The notes: generated by a model from the letters alone, not told the origin. Shown: positions 16,067 to 27,757, numbered from the stretch's first letter. The stretch is 64,000 nucleotides of DNA from an uncultured Lachnospiraceae bacterium (GCA_910585765.1 CAJUES010000010.1:9618-73617), one strand, 5' to 3'. Numbers and translations are program-made.

Positions 16067-16849
16067 TCACTTTTTGGCCTCTGCATCCTGATTCAGGCTG
16101 CTCTCCGGCACTTCCACAAACTTTCCGTTGCGGAACACCCTGACCATCTTGTTCTCGCGCTCGATGCGGTCACTCTCCGCAAAGATCCCGCTGTCAGCCT
16201 CCGGATCATCCGCGTCTCCCGGCGTAACCTGGTTTCTGTTGATGATCGCTTCCTCGTACTTCCTGAACACGCGCAGCAGCAGAAACGACTTGATGTAGAT
16301 GACGACGCCAAATGTCATGAGGATGAGGATCGGAAGGGACTGTGGTATGAAATACAGGAAGACTACCGGCACCGCGTAGACGGCAACCAGCAAAAATGCC
16401 GTCGGCAGATGCGAGAGCGCCATCAAAAAAGCGTTTTTGATCGTATTTTTGACCGGGTTGATAAATCTCGCCTGCAGCGGGAAGAGGAACACCACCCCCA
16501 TCAGCACCACCAGCGTCACCGTTGTCATGGCGATACGGATCCACTGCGCAAACTCGATCCCGGAATAAGCGATGATCCTGTAATCCGCTATCAGGATCCC
16601 GAATACGACAACGAGGATCAGCCAGATCGCTGTCGCCTGCTTAAAGTTCTCCTTAAACGCCTTCCAGAACCCCTTTACGATGTAGGTCTCCTCGTTTTTC
16701 ACCATCTTGAACCCCATATAATATGCCGCCGAGAATGCGGCGCCGATCGTAAAAAAGGGAATGCTGAAAACGATGAACATGAGATTCAGTATCATGATAT
16801 CTGCAACTTTGTTCAGAAAATTCATCAACGGACTGTCAAGCTTAAACAT
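16067..16849 (-). CDS. DUF624 (YesL-like) membrane protein
   Basis: 260 residues with five or six membrane helices in the first 210 residues and a charged cytoplasmic tail. The opening (LDSPLMNFLNKVADIMILNL) is characteristic of DUF624/YesL proteins, often encoded near carbohydrate transport and degradation genes in Firmicutes. Function is not established. AGGAG lies 8 bases before the ATG. The neighbouring shared sugar ATPase fits a carbohydrate link but they are not in one tight operon. Confidence 0.85.
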   Translation of the reverse strand: MFKLDSPLMNFLNKVADIMILNLMFIVFSIPFFTIGAAFSAAYYMGFKMVKNEETYIVKGFWKAFKENFKQATAIWLILVVVFGILIADYRIIAYSGIEFAQWIRIAMTTVTLVVLMGVVFLFPLQARFINPVKNTIKNAFLMALSHLPTAFLLVAVYAVPVVFLYFIPQSLPILILMTFGVVIYIKSFLLLRVFRKYEEAIINRNQVTPGDADDPEADSGIFAESDRIERENKMVRVFRNGKFVEVPESSLNQDAEAKK

Positions 16850-16993
16850 ACTATAATTCTCCTCTCGCTTTGACTTTCTTGTTTATAAAACACCATAAAG
16901 AGTATTATAGTTTGTTTTATACGGTATTTCAACAAATAAAGTATTAAATCTTTCCATCAGATCTCTATGAATCTTATTTTGCGGATCCGGCTC

Positions 16994-18247
16994 TCAGCTC
17001 AGGCTGGTATATACCTGGTTGTAATTGCGCTGCAGCTTCTGGTGTGTCACCAGCGCCATATCTGCCTTCTGCTTTGCCTTCTCCATGATCTCGTCATAGT
17101 GTTTCAGGAAGGTGTCTGCCACGATCCCCTCATACTTGCCGGAAATGATACCGTTGTTGAGTTCGTCGACGATCTCCTCCTTCGTGTACGCTTCCCTGTA
17201 GGGCTTTGGCTCCATCGCGTTGATCACCTGCTCCGAGATCTGCAGGATCGCCTCCTTCTCCCCCATCACGCTCGCCTTCAGACCGCGCGGATAACCGCTC
17301 CCGTCAAAACGCTCGTGGTGTCCCGCGGCGATCCGTATGATCTCCTTGGAGAGTTTGCGGTCGAGTGTCTTCTCCATGATATCCACATGCGTTTTGACCA
17401 GGTTCTTCTCCTCCTCGCTGAGCGTTCTGGGCGCATCGAGCAGTTCGCCCGGGATCGCCAGCATACCGATATCGTGGAGCAGTGCCGCATAGTACACCTC
17501 GTTCTTATCCAGCTCGCTCAGTTTCAGTTTCCTGCCGAGCTCGCGGCACACGTAGATGGTCGCCACCGTCTCGGACACCATCTGCTCATCCTTTAGACCG
17601 GTGCAGTACATGAGCATCTTTAAGTACTTTTCCTTCTCGATGTCCGACAGGAGTATGTACTCGAGGCACTCACTGTACTCCGCCTTGTAGCTGTTGTTCC
17701 GGATCTTTGTGAAAATATCGTGCTCCTCCACGGTCTTTGCAAGCAGACGGCACACTTCGGGATCATACTTGGTCCCGGCGTATTTGTCGATCAGCCTGTA
17801 GTCAAATTTTGCCCCGAACGATCGCTGCCAGATATCCATGATCTCCGCCACTTTCAGGACTTCGAGCTCAAAGCGGTACTTGTAATCCATGTCCTGCATC
17901 TTGCTGTAATCCATATGATGGTAGAGGATCATCTTCGACTGATCCTCAAGCGGGGAGAGATACCTCAGAAAAAGATAGCCGTACACGGAATGCGGCATCG
18001 GATTTTTGGACTCAAAGGTCAGCGTCTTGCGCACGTCATCCGTCTTGTACGCCCCGATGTCATGGAGCAGCGCCAGCACCATAAAATCCGCGATCTCATA
18101 CTTCTCGTACATCCCCTGTGTCTCCAGCATCTTTGCCATGATGTAGCTCACCCGCATGCCATGGTGCGCCATGGTCCTGTTCATCAGTCTCACCGTCTCA
18201 TAGATCAGATCTGCCAAATTTCTGCTTGTGATATATTCTACTGCCAT
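16994..18247 (-). CDS. Double HD / HD-GYP-like phosphohydrolase
   Basis: 417 residues. An N-terminal HD region carries H...LLHDIG (~29-64), and a second HD domain carries LLHDIG (~255), HVDIMEKTL and HHERFDGSGYPRGL (~310). The second has the GYP-type residues of cyclic di-GMP phosphodiesterases, so cleavage of c-di-GMP is plausible. No sensor, receiver or membrane domain is attached. Given flagellar and pilus genes in the same window, a role in motility/adhesion control is possible but is inference. Confidence 0.85.
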   Translation of the reverse strand: MAVEYITSRNLADLIYETVRLMNRTMAHHGMRVSYIMAKMLETQGMYEKYEIADFMVLALLHDIGAYKTDDVRKTLTFESKNPMPHSVYGYLFLRYLSPLEDQSKMILYHHMDYSKMQDMDYKYRFELEVLKVAEIMDIWQRSFGAKFDYRLIDKYAGTKYDPEVCRLLAKTVEEHDIFTKIRNNSYKAEYSECLEYILLSDIEKEKYLKMLMYCTGLKDEQMVSETVATIYVCRELGRKLKLSELDKNEVYYAALLHDIGMLAIPGELLDAPRTLSEEEKNLVKTHVDIMEKTLDRKLSKEIIRIAAGHHERFDGSGYPRGLKASVMGEKEAILQISEQVINAMEPKPYREAYTKEEIVDELNNGIISGKYEGIVADTFLKHYDEIMEKAKQKADMALVTHQKLQRNYNQVYTSLS

Positions 18248-18288
18248 ATTCCCACCTTCTTATATGATTTTATTTTGTAACTGCCGCG

Positions 18289-18804
18289 CTATATTATTGT
18301 AATACTTCGTTTCATCGGCGTGTACCGGATCCCGTCACATACCTGCTCCACGTCAGTGTCGACAAATCCCACTCGATGGTAGAACCCCGTCGCATAGGGC
18401 GCCGCGTTGACCGTGATGCTGCCGTGCCCCTCCTCTGTATGAACGTACTCGCTCACATACTCGATCAGCCCTCTGCCGATCCCCATCCTGTGATATTGCT
18501 CATCGACGAACAAAAGCGATATATGGGTCTCTCCCCTGAGACTGAGCATTCCGATCATCCTGCTGTTGTCATATGCGCCAAAAAGCTGATACGAACCCAG
18601 CACAAACATCTTGTACAACACCGTGTCCGTGATAAAATCCTGAAAACTCTCAACGCCCTCCGGCGTAAAGTCACACGCCTCATACTGCATGAAGGTGCGC
18701 CATGCAAGTGCCATGGCATCGTCCCATTCATCACGGTATGCAGGTCTGATGGAGATCCTGACCGGCTTGATGATATTTCTCCCGCGTCTCTGCCTGAACT
18801 CCAA
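18289..18804 (-). CDS. GNAT-family N-acetyltransferase
   Basis: 171 residues with the GNAT core: a strand-rich centre (RMIGMLSLRG, then HISLLFVDEQYHRMGIGRGL) where HRMGIG is the acetyl-CoA pyrophosphate loop, followed by the NAAPYATGFYHRVGF segment typical of strand 6 and helix 4. The TTG start is 6 bases from AGGTGG, and no later ATG would keep the N-terminal strand. Substrate unknown. Confidence 0.85.
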   Translation of the reverse strand: MEFRQRRGRNIIKPVRISIRPAYRDEWDDAMALAWRTFMQYEACDFTPEGVESFQDFITDTVLYKMFVLGSYQLFGAYDNSRMIGMLSLRGETHISLLFVDEQYHRMGIGRGLIEYVSEYVHTEEGHGSITVNAAPYATGFYHRVGFVDTDVEQVCDGIRYTPMKRSITII

Positions 18805-18888
18805 TTTCAGCCACCTTCTTACTATTTATGAGTCTTTTCTATAGTATAGCACAAATTTCCCGAATTGTATATTTTTTGATATAAATTC

Positions 18889-18925
18889 AAAAAAAGACAC
18901 AGACTCCAACATAAAAGCCTGTGTC
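18889..18925 (-). terminator. Terminator of the HPr-like gene
   Basis: GACACAG and CTGTGTC (18896-18925) flank a 16-base loop, followed on the minus strand by seven T residues. Confidence 0.8.
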
Positions 18926-18934
18926 CTGCTGTCC

Positions 18935-19189
18935 CTATTGGCATATAAAAAATTTCTCAAGCGCCTCGATCGCCTCGCCCTCATCCTTGCCGTCAGCGGC
19001 GATCGTCACATTCATCCCCTCGGAAGGATTAAATGCGATAATCCCCATGATGCTCTTCGCATTGATCCTGTACTTGTCGTACTCCAACAGGATCTCGCTC
19101 TTATACTGACTCGCGATCTGCACGATCTCTGCCAGTGGATGATCATACTTTTTGTCAATTTGTTTTACCATTACTTGTCTTTTTAACAC
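18935..19189 (-). CDS. HPr-like protein lacking the catalytic histidine (Crh-like)
   Basis: 84 residues from GTG 19189, which is 7 bases after GGAGG. The fold is HPr: VQIASQY, then NAKSIMGI containing the regulatory serine (Ser46 position), and EAIEALEKFF. Aligning back from VQxAS puts Tyr at the His15 position and His at the Arg17 position (YDHPLAEIV against HARPATVLV), so PEP-dependent phosphorylation through EI is unlikely. Retained Ser46 surroundings fit a catabolite-repression role like that of Crh, which has Gln15. The alignment is by eye. Confidence 0.75.
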   Translation of the reverse strand: MLKRQVMVKQIDKKYDHPLAEIVQIASQYKSEILLEYDKYRINAKSIMGIIAFNPSEGMNVTIAADGKDEGEAIEALEKFFICQ

Positions 19190-19463
19190 ACCGATACCCT
19201 CCGTAACCAACGAGAATTGCCAGGAAACCGCACAGACCGCACCTGCCCCCGCACTGTCCCTGCGATTGCACGATTTCCCAGCTTAATACGCACATTTTTG
19301 TAAACGAAAGACCTCGCAAAGCGCTGCTCTTTCTTATATATAATGTAATATTTGCTTAAAAACAACTATGTAATATTGTCCGTTTTTTTGATTGAAAAGT
19401 CAATATTTTTTTTTGAAAAAATAATCAATCAGCCAAAAACCGTCTATTTAACGAAAAAAGAAC

Positions 19464-21884
<2,421 letters not shown>

Positions 21885-21959
21885 AATATCCCACGATCCT
21901 CCGTATTGCCGGGGATGGGCAGCCCCTTCTGCGGATCCGCACAGCATTTCAGAAGCGCG

Positions 21960-22724
21960 CTAACCGCTCTTATTTTTGTCCTCCGCCAGCGCCCACAAGT
22001 AACCGATACCGTACACTGTCTTGATATAGTTGCGCGCATTTAACTTATTGTTGAGCATATGCACGACCTCTGCCAGTATCGCCTCATCTATATATCCCGC
22101 CCGGCTCTCGGACCTCAGCTTTTCCACCAATGCCTTTTTCTTGAGCACGATGCCCTTATTCTCGACCAGATTGCGCAGCAGGCACTGTTCCAGGCGGTTG
22201 AGCCTCACTTTTTTTCCCGCCACGCTGTATTCCCCGGTGTCAAAATTGAACAGATAGTCATCGATCGCCACAACATGCTCGCCGATGATGCTCCTGCGGC
22301 TGCCTGCGCCGATCGCCTCGAACCGGCTGATCGCGCGAAAACTGAAATTGCGCTTGCCGCGTTTGAACTGTGTCCAGACCTTCGCCTTGAGGACAGACAC
22401 GTTGAACGGTTTCGTGATACAGTCTGCAACCCCCTGTTCGGACAGCTCTGTCATATCGGGTTTCTGGTCATTTGAGGCGACAAGGATGACCGGCACATCG
22501 TTCGACTCGTAGATCCCCATCCCCAGATCGTATATGAGGTCATAGCCGTCCCCGTCAGGAAGTTCCGTGTCAATGATGATCTGCTGGTACTGCTCGCTCT
22601 CGAGCAGGGCGGACGCCGCCTCAAGCGTCCCGCAGCTGAAGGCGTGTGTCTCATTGTCTGTCAGCGCCCTGCACAGCCTCTCTGCCAGCTTGAAATCAGC
22701 CTCGACAATCAATATTTTGTTCAT
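21960..22724 (-). CDS. OmpR/PhoB-family response regulator
   Basis: 254 residues. Receiver domain residues 1-120 have acidic pocket VEAD (~7), acceptor Asp in IIIDTELPDGDG (~52) and Lys in ITKPFN (~103). A C-terminal winged-helix DNA-binding domain (about 150-250) ends with YIKTVYGIGYLW, typical of OmpR-type regulators. The ATG 22724 follows AAAGGGA; the frame stays open upstream without a ribosome site. Precedes the hybrid kinase and shares promoter 22974-23002. Confidence 0.88.
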   Translation of the reverse strand: MNKILIVEADFKLAERLCRALTDNETHAFSCGTLEAASALLESEQYQQIIIDTELPDGDGYDLIYDLGMGIYESNDVPVILVASNDQKPDMTELSEQGVADCITKPFNVSVLKAKVWTQFKRGKRNFSFRAISRFEAIGAGSRRSIIGEHVVAIDDYLFNFDTGEYSVAGKKVRLNRLEQCLLRNLVENKGIVLKKKALVEKLRSESRAGYIDEAILAEVVHMLNNKLNARNYIKTVYGIGYLWALAEDKNKSG

Positions 22725-23046
22725 GATAAAGTCCCTTTTACACTGAAGAACCGTAAAGAAATAACGCGCTATCTCTTTACGATCCTTATCCCTGCAGACA
22801 GTTTCGCATCTGTGCATATCCGCCATCCGCCTTCTGTTTGCTGTTCCCTATACCTTTATCTGCCGTATCCGCAGGCCAGGCATCTGCAAGCCCTCCGGCA
22901 GCCCTTGCCGTTATCCTGATCGATCGTCTCTCAGATAAACTTTTATCCTATAAGTATAGTCCTTATGGGCTGCATTATCAATGATATTATAGAAACTGTC
23001 AATAAATTCATGAAAAATGCACAATATTTTGTCCTGCTCTTTCAAT
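22725..23046. other. Leader of the two-component operon with a hairpin
   Basis: No gene. A CGTAAAGA (22752-22759) and TCTTTACG (22774-22781) pair forms a hairpin just before the response regulator ribosome site; the neighbouring bases GAACCGTAAAGAAATAACG resemble one arm of repeat family 2. The operon promoter is at 22974-23002. The rest shows nothing I can name. Confidence 0.5.
22974..23002 (-). promoter_or_regulatory. Sigma-A promoter of the response regulator/kinase operon
   Basis: TTGACA (22997-23002), 17-base spacer, GATAAT (22974-22979). It implies a leader of about 245 bases. Confidence 0.6.
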
Positions 23047-23574
23047 TTAGCGTGCTAAAATACCCGCGAGAACGACGCTGGCGGCAAGTCCCGCGAATGT
23101 GGACAGCAGCGCTCCCGCAAGTGTCCATCGCGTCTTTGTCACCTTCGCCGCCATGAAATAGACGGACATGGTATAGAAAACCGTCTCGGTGCTGGCAAGC
23201 GCGAGCGATGTCGCAAGCCCCGCAAAGGAGTCCGTGCCGTACTCCTTGAAGATGTCGAGCGCAAGCCCTGTCGCAGCCGACGCCGAGAAGAGTTTCACCA
23301 CAAAGAGGGAGATCAGTTCGTTGGGGAAATCGTCGGACAGCAGTGTGACCGCCCTCCCGATCAGTCCGCCTGCAGCCTCCAGAAACCCTGACGCCCGAAG
23401 GACTCCCACCGCGATCATCAGCCCGATCAGGGTTGGGACGATCCCTGCCACCGTCTTCATGCCGTCCCTTGCCCCCCTCGTGAAGCTCGCATAGATATCC
23501 TTCCTCTGCGACATACCCATCGCTACGATATAGAAGATCAACGCCGGTATCAGCATATTTGATATCCGTGTCAT
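23047..23574 (-). CDS. spmB: Spore maturation protein B
   Basis: 175 residues, four to five membrane helices. The sequence (MLIPALIFYIVAMGMSQRKD, later GIVPTLIGLMIAVGVLRASG and ATSLALASTETVFYTMSVYF) is recognisable SpmB, a nucleoside-transporter-related membrane protein involved in spore core dehydration. ATG 23574 is 7-8 bases from AGGAG; an upstream in-frame GTG overlaps the site. spmA, usually adjacent, is not seen beside it here. Indicates a spore-forming lineage. Confidence 0.9.
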   Translation of the reverse strand: MTRISNMLIPALIFYIVAMGMSQRKDIYASFTRGARDGMKTVAGIVPTLIGLMIAVGVLRASGFLEAAGGLIGRAVTLLSDDFPNELISLFVVKLFSASAATGLALDIFKEYGTDSFAGLATSLALASTETVFYTMSVYFMAAKVTKTRWTLAGALLSTFAGLAASVVLAGILAR

Positions 23575-23766
23575 GGCGGACACTCCTAAAGCACTGTGTT
23601 GTATTAATGTATATTCCGGGAGTCCGTCAATTATGATCTTTTGCAGCCGCTCACAAAAAAACAGCTCAAATTGGTACTAATGTACTATGCCATTCATCCC
23701 GTTTTCGGTATATATTTACTTTTACAAAACAACTTGCAGTTAAATTTTACGAAGGAGAAGACCGAC

Positions 23767-24510
23767 ATGATCAATTTTGCTTTTTGTTATGAACGCGACG
23801 AAGATTTGGATTTTGTGAAAAGAGAGATATTGAAATGCTTCCACCAGCGGGATGTGGAGATTGCGGTGAAGTGCTACCACAATGCCCATGAGCTCATCCG
23901 CTGCATTGACTGCAACTGTCCCGATATCCTCTTTTACGACATGGAGGACGGGGACGGACTGATGCGCAATGCGGTTCTCAGAGCCAAGCGGGCGAACAAA
24001 AAGCTCATCTCCATCATCACAAAAGGGGATTACACGCCGCCCGCCGAGGACGTCCTGTTAGAACCGATGTATGTCCTGCCGGACAAGTCCAGAAAATGCC
24101 TGTGGCAGCACGCCGCACTTGCCTATGAGACCATTCTCGATGATCCCGATTCATTCTCGTATTATGTCAGACCGGAATACTTCCATATCCCTGTCAATGA
24201 GATTCGGTATTTCGCCTCGGAGGGGAGGCGCACCCACGTCGTCTCCGCAGACCGCCGCGATTCGTTTTACCAGAAACTCGACGTGGTGGAGACACGCCTG
24301 CGCCAAAAGAGCTGCCAGTTTTTGCGCATCCACAAATCCTATCTGGTCAATGCGGGATGCATCTCCGGCTACAGCCGCGATTATGTGCTGCTCACCACCG
24401 GCGAGCAGCTGCGCATCAGCAAGTACGAGTACTACAGATCCCTCAACGAACATCTCCAGGCGCGGAAGCGTACAAAGGCGGGACGCCGTCCGCAATACCC
24501 GGAGTGGTGA
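23767..24510 (+). CDS. LytTR-family response regulator with receiver-like domain
   Basis: 247 residues from ATG 23767 (GAAGGAG 9 bases upstream). Residues 1-120 resemble a receiver domain (DILFYDMEDGDG around 58) but most other receiver signatures are blurred. Residues 145-235 are a LytTR DNA-binding domain (EGRRTHVVSADRRDSFYQKL, then FLRIHKSYLVNAGCISGYSR). LytTR regulators bind direct repeats and often control signalling or secreted factors. No kinase gene is beside it. Its 3' end overlaps the convergent pectinesterase-like gene by 68 bases. Confidence 0.85.
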   Translation: MINFAFCYERDEDLDFVKREILKCFHQRDVEIAVKCYHNAHELIRCIDCNCPDILFYDMEDGDGLMRNAVLRAKRANKKLISIITKGDYTPPAEDVLLEPMYVLPDKSRKCLWQHAALAYETILDDPDSFSYYVRPEYFHIPVNEIRYFASEGRRTHVVSADRRDSFYQKLDVVETRLRQKSCQFLRIHKSYLVNAGCISGYSRDYVLLTTGEQLRISKYEYYRSLNEHLQARKRTKAGRRPQYPEW

Positions 24511-25813
24511 CGGCATTCATCTCCACGAGCGTGTTCCCGCAGCTGTCCGCTGTCAGGTACGCATTGTCGAGCCCGCACCACCCGTTCCCGGGCTGATTGC
24601 TTCTATTGTATATGGCGATCACCTGATGTTTGACCAGACCGGAGGGCACGATCAGATCCGCGATATTTTCATCCTCTATATAGCCGATGCGCGTGATCCC
24701 CTCTGGAAGGCTGATCGTGACCACACTTGCGGCATCGCCTGTCTCGAGCGCTCTCTCGAGCTCCTCCACATACTGGATCATATCGTTCAGCGTCATCTTG
24801 TGCACGAGCTCCGCCGCCGAGCTGCTCAGTCCGGTTGCATAGAGCCCGCCTGCCTTCTCGAGCGCCTCCAAAGTCTCCACATCAAAAGAAGTGTTTACAT
24901 TCAAGGCAGTATAGCTCCCGTCATAGGCGTATTCCACTGCACTCACCCGCGTATTCTGAAATGTCAGGTCAAACGAGTTGTTCTCCGGCAGATAGGACTG
25001 GAACGTCATAACGTAAGGGCACATGTAGCTTGCCAGATAGCAGTCCTTCACGACCAGCGACGCCTTACCGCTCATCTCCGTCGTGATCGGGTCGTGCATA
25101 TAGATGCTGCTGCCCCCTCCCATGGAGATCAGTTCACAGTTCTCAAAGCGGATGACGCTGTTGCCTCTGGTGCCGATACCGGCAGCGTGATTATTTTCGG
25201 AGATGATGCGGCAGTTCTCAAAGCTGACTGTCCTGCCGTACAGAAAGTTCGAATCGACATGCAATGCGTACCCTCTGTAATTTTTCTGCCGGTCCCAGCT
25301 GTCCCCGATCAGTTCCGAATTGATCTTTGCGATCTCCTCCTCCGTGAGAACCACCTGCCCTGTACCGCTGCTCCTGCCGTGCAGCGTCAGGTTCGATATC
25401 CTGCCCGCCGCCACGGTGAGCGGCGCCGTGCGGTATGAGATCGTATCGTATTGGAGGATGCAGCGTTCCCTGTCGATCCCGGTTATGTTGACCTCCTTCC
25501 CGATAACCTGCACCGCCTCGTTGTAGATCCCGGGATAGACGATCAGCGTGTCCCCGTCCGAGGCGTTGTCTACCCCCTCCTGTATCGTCGTGAAATCCCC
25601 TGTCCCATCCTGTGCAATGATGTATTGGTTCGCAGTCCGCACCGTTTCAGTCGGACTTTCCTGCGCCGCGTCAGACTCTGACGCAGGTGCCGCCTCTGCC
25701 TTTACTCCCGCTGCAAAAACGCCTGCTGCTGCAGCCAGCAGCACAGCCGTGCAGAAAAGGGATTTTTTATTGTTCTTTTGTTTGTCATTTCCATCGATCT
25801 GTCTCAAATACAT
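24443..25813 (-). CDS. Secreted pectinesterase-like beta-helix protein
   Basis: 456 residues. A signal peptide is clear (KKSLFCTAVLLAAAAGVFAA, then GVKAEAA). Residues ~70-370 form a right-handed beta-helix; IIAQDGTGDFTTIQEGVDNA and YPGIYNEAVQV near the start are the hallmark of pectin methylesterases. The catalytic Asp/Arg set of canonical pectinesterases is not clear to me, so esterase activity is probable rather than shown. ATG 25813 follows AAGGAAAG; the open frame extends further. It is downstream of pyrD on the same strand, 128 bases away. Confidence 0.7.
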   Translation of the reverse strand: MYLRQIDGNDKQKNNKKSLFCTAVLLAAAAGVFAAGVKAEAAPASESDAAQESPTETVRTANQYIIAQDGTGDFTTIQEGVDNASDGDTLIVYPGIYNEAVQVIGKEVNITGIDRERCILQYDTISYRTAPLTVAAGRISNLTLHGRSSGTGQVVLTEEEIAKINSELIGDSWDRQKNYRGYALHVDSNFLYGRTVSFENCRIISENNHAAGIGTRGNSVIRFENCELISMGGGSSIYMHDPITTEMSGKASLVVKDCYLASYMCPYVMTFQSYLPENNSFDLTFQNTRVSAVEYAYDGSYTALNVNTSFDVETLEALEKAGGLYATGLSSSAAELVHKMTLNDMIQYVEELERALETGDAASVVTISLPEGITRIGYIEDENIADLIVPSGLVKHQVIAIYNRSNQPGNGWCGLDNAYLTADSCGNTLVEMNAVTTPGIADGVPPLYASAPGDVR

Positions 25814-25941
25814 AACTCTCTTTCCTTCGTCTCTCCACTCTTTCTCCAGCACACTGTTCCGCAAAGAACGATACCAATGGCGCAGCATATTTTTCGCCGA
25901 TCTTCCATCCGTGCACACAACAGCCTCTGCAATAGTGTCGG

Positions 25942-26847
25942 TCACACCACTGTGCCGATCAGGTCACTCAGGTTCCCGATCGCATACTGGCGCATATATT
26001 CCTCGATGCCTTTCACGATCTCTGCCGTCGTGTACGGATTGACAAAGTTCATCGCACCGACAGCGACACCTGTGGCGCCCGCGAGCATGAACTCGATCGC
26101 ATCCTCGGCGTTTGCAATGCCGCCCATGCCAATGATCGGTATCTTGACAGCGTTTGCCGCCTGATACACCATGCGCACCGCGACGGGTTTGATCGCGGGG
26201 CCTGAAAGTCCTCCTGTTTTGTTCGCCAGTGCGAACGTTCTTTTATGGACATCGATCTTCATACCTGTGATGGTATTGATGAGTGAGATCGCATCGCTTC
26301 CTGCCGCCTCCGCCGCTTTTGCCATCTCCGTGATATCCGTTACATTCGGCGAGAGCTTCATGATGATCGGCTGCCTTGCCTTTGCCTTGATCTCTCTCGT
26401 GATGTCAAACAGGCATTTGGGATCCTGTCCGAAAGCAATGCCGCCGTGCTTCACATTCGGGCAGGACACATTGATCTCGAGCATGTCCACCGGCTGATCT
26501 GCCAGCTTTTCCACTACCTCGACGTAGTCTGACGCAGAGCGCCCGCAGACATTGACGATGATCCTGGTGTCATACTGTCTCAAAAACGGGATATCCCGCT
26601 CGATAAACACGTCTATTCCGGGGTTCTGCAGCCCGATCGCATTGAGCATGCCCCCGTATGTCTCCTGCACGCGCGGCGTCGGATTCCCCTCCCACGGCAC
26701 ATTCGCAACTCCTTTTGTCACGACTGCGCCGAGGCTGTTCAGATCGACAAATTCAGCGTACTCCATGCCGGAGCCAAATGTCCCCGACGCTGTCATCACT
26801 GGATTTTTGAATGATACGCCCGCTATCGTTATTTTTGTGTTCAACAT
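25942..26847 (-). CDS. pyrD: Dihydroorotate dehydrogenase B, catalytic subunit
   Basis: 301 residues. Class 1B DHODH: FMN protein oxidising dihydroorotate to orotate in pyrimidine synthesis, working with PyrK and NAD. Key stretches are NPVMTASGTFG (~15), NAIGLQNPG, EINVSCPNVKHGG (~125; Cys is the catalytic base in class 1) and GMGGI/GAT(G)VAVG phosphate-binding near the C terminus. GGAGG precedes ATG 26847 by 8 bases. It follows pyrK on the minus strand; no other pyr genes are in the window. Confidence 0.93.
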   Translation of the reverse strand: MLNTKITIAGVSFKNPVMTASGTFGSGMEYAEFVDLNSLGAVVTKGVANVPWEGNPTPRVQETYGGMLNAIGLQNPGIDVFIERDIPFLRQYDTRIIVNVCGRSASDYVEVVEKLADQPVDMLEINVSCPNVKHGGIAFGQDPKCLFDITREIKAKARQPIIMKLSPNVTDITEMAKAAEAAGSDAISLINTITGMKIDVHKRTFALANKTGGLSGPAIKPVAVRMVYQAANAVKIPIIGMGGIANAEDAIEFMLAGATGVAVGAMNFVNPYTTAEIVKGIEEYMRQYAIGNLSDLIGTVV

Positions 26848-26905
26848 TCTAACGCCTCCTATTTTCGTGTCCGCATCCGTTCCTTTAGAGCGTGTACCTG
26901 TCTCT

Positions 26906-27688
26906 CTATATCTCCACATCCGCTGCCCGGTAGACCGGACCGTCTGTGCAGATCCTCGCATTGTTCACATGGGAGTGATGGTCGACTTCCCTCGTCCGCA
27001 CGACGCAGCCAAGACACGCGCCGACACCGCACGCCATCCGCTCCTCCAGCGAGATATACGCCTCAATGCCGCTCCGTGCCGCGAACTGCTTGATCGCACG
27101 AAGCATCGGCATCGGGCCGCATGCAAAGATCACATCCGCCGTCAGTCCCTCCGCCTCGATGACATCCATGACATTTCCCTTCGTGCCGACACTGCCGTCC
27201 TCCGTCGCGACATGTACCGGCGCATACTTTGCCAGATCCTCCGCCAGGAAAAGCTCCTTGTCCCGATAACCGACGATCACATCCACGGATGCGGCATTCC
27301 TGATCTTACTGGCAAGCAGGAGCATCGGCGGAATACCGATACCGCCGCCCATCAAAAAGACGCGCTTTCCCTCAGCAGCCGCGAGCGGGAACCCGTTTCC
27401 GAGCGTTCCGAGTATGTCCACGCGGTGCCCTGTCTTGTATCCCGAGAACTCTGCAGTCCCTTTCCCCGCGACGCGGTAGACGATGCGCAGCCTGTCATTG
27501 GCGGTGTCTGTGTCGCAGATGCTGATCGGACGCGGCAGAAGCGCCGACCTGTCCTGTGTATACACACTGATAAACTGTCCCGGCTTTGCCTGCCGCGCAA
27601 GTTTTGTGCTGATCCACATGTCATAGATCCCCGGTGCGATCTGCTGCTGCCTGTACACCCTGGCAGCCTCTTTCCATTTCTGTTCCAT
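26906..27688 (-). CDS. pyrK: Dihydroorotate dehydrogenase B, electron transfer subunit
   Basis: 260 residues. FAD domain (RPISICDTD, ~53), NAD domain (FLMGGGIGIPPMLLL, ~112) and C-terminal [2Fe-2S] ligands in CGVGACLGCVV plus a later Cys (RICTDGPV). Together with the adjacent pyrD product it passes electrons from dihydroorotate to NAD. GGAG stands close to the ATG. The gene opens the pyrK-pyrD operon, preceded by promoter 27730-27757. Confidence 0.93.
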   Translation of the reverse strand: MEQKWKEAARVYRQQQIAPGIYDMWISTKLARQAKPGQFISVYTQDRSALLPRPISICDTDTANDRLRIVYRVAGKGTAEFSGYKTGHRVDILGTLGNGFPLAAAEGKRVFLMGGGIGIPPMLLLASKIRNAASVDVIVGYRDKELFLAEDLAKYAPVHVATEDGSVGTKGNVMDVIEAEGLTADVIFACGPMPMLRAIKQFAARSGIEAYISLEERMACGVGACLGCVVRTREVDHHSHVNNARICTDGPVYRAADVEI

Positions 27689-27729
27689 ATCACCATCTCC
27701 TTTGGCATTATCAATATTGCATTACACTT

Positions 27730-27757
27730 ATCATATCATAAATCTGAAACTTATCAA
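27730..27757 (-). promoter_or_regulatory. Sigma-A promoter of pyrK-pyrD
   Basis: TTGATA (27752-27757), 16-base spacer, TATGAT (27730-27735), 42 bases before the pyrK start. Confidence 0.5.

Noticed and set aside
24071..25438. 455-codon open frame on the plus strand
   Set aside because: Crosses the LytTR gene in another phase and then runs antisense to the pectinesterase-like gene; no family signal.
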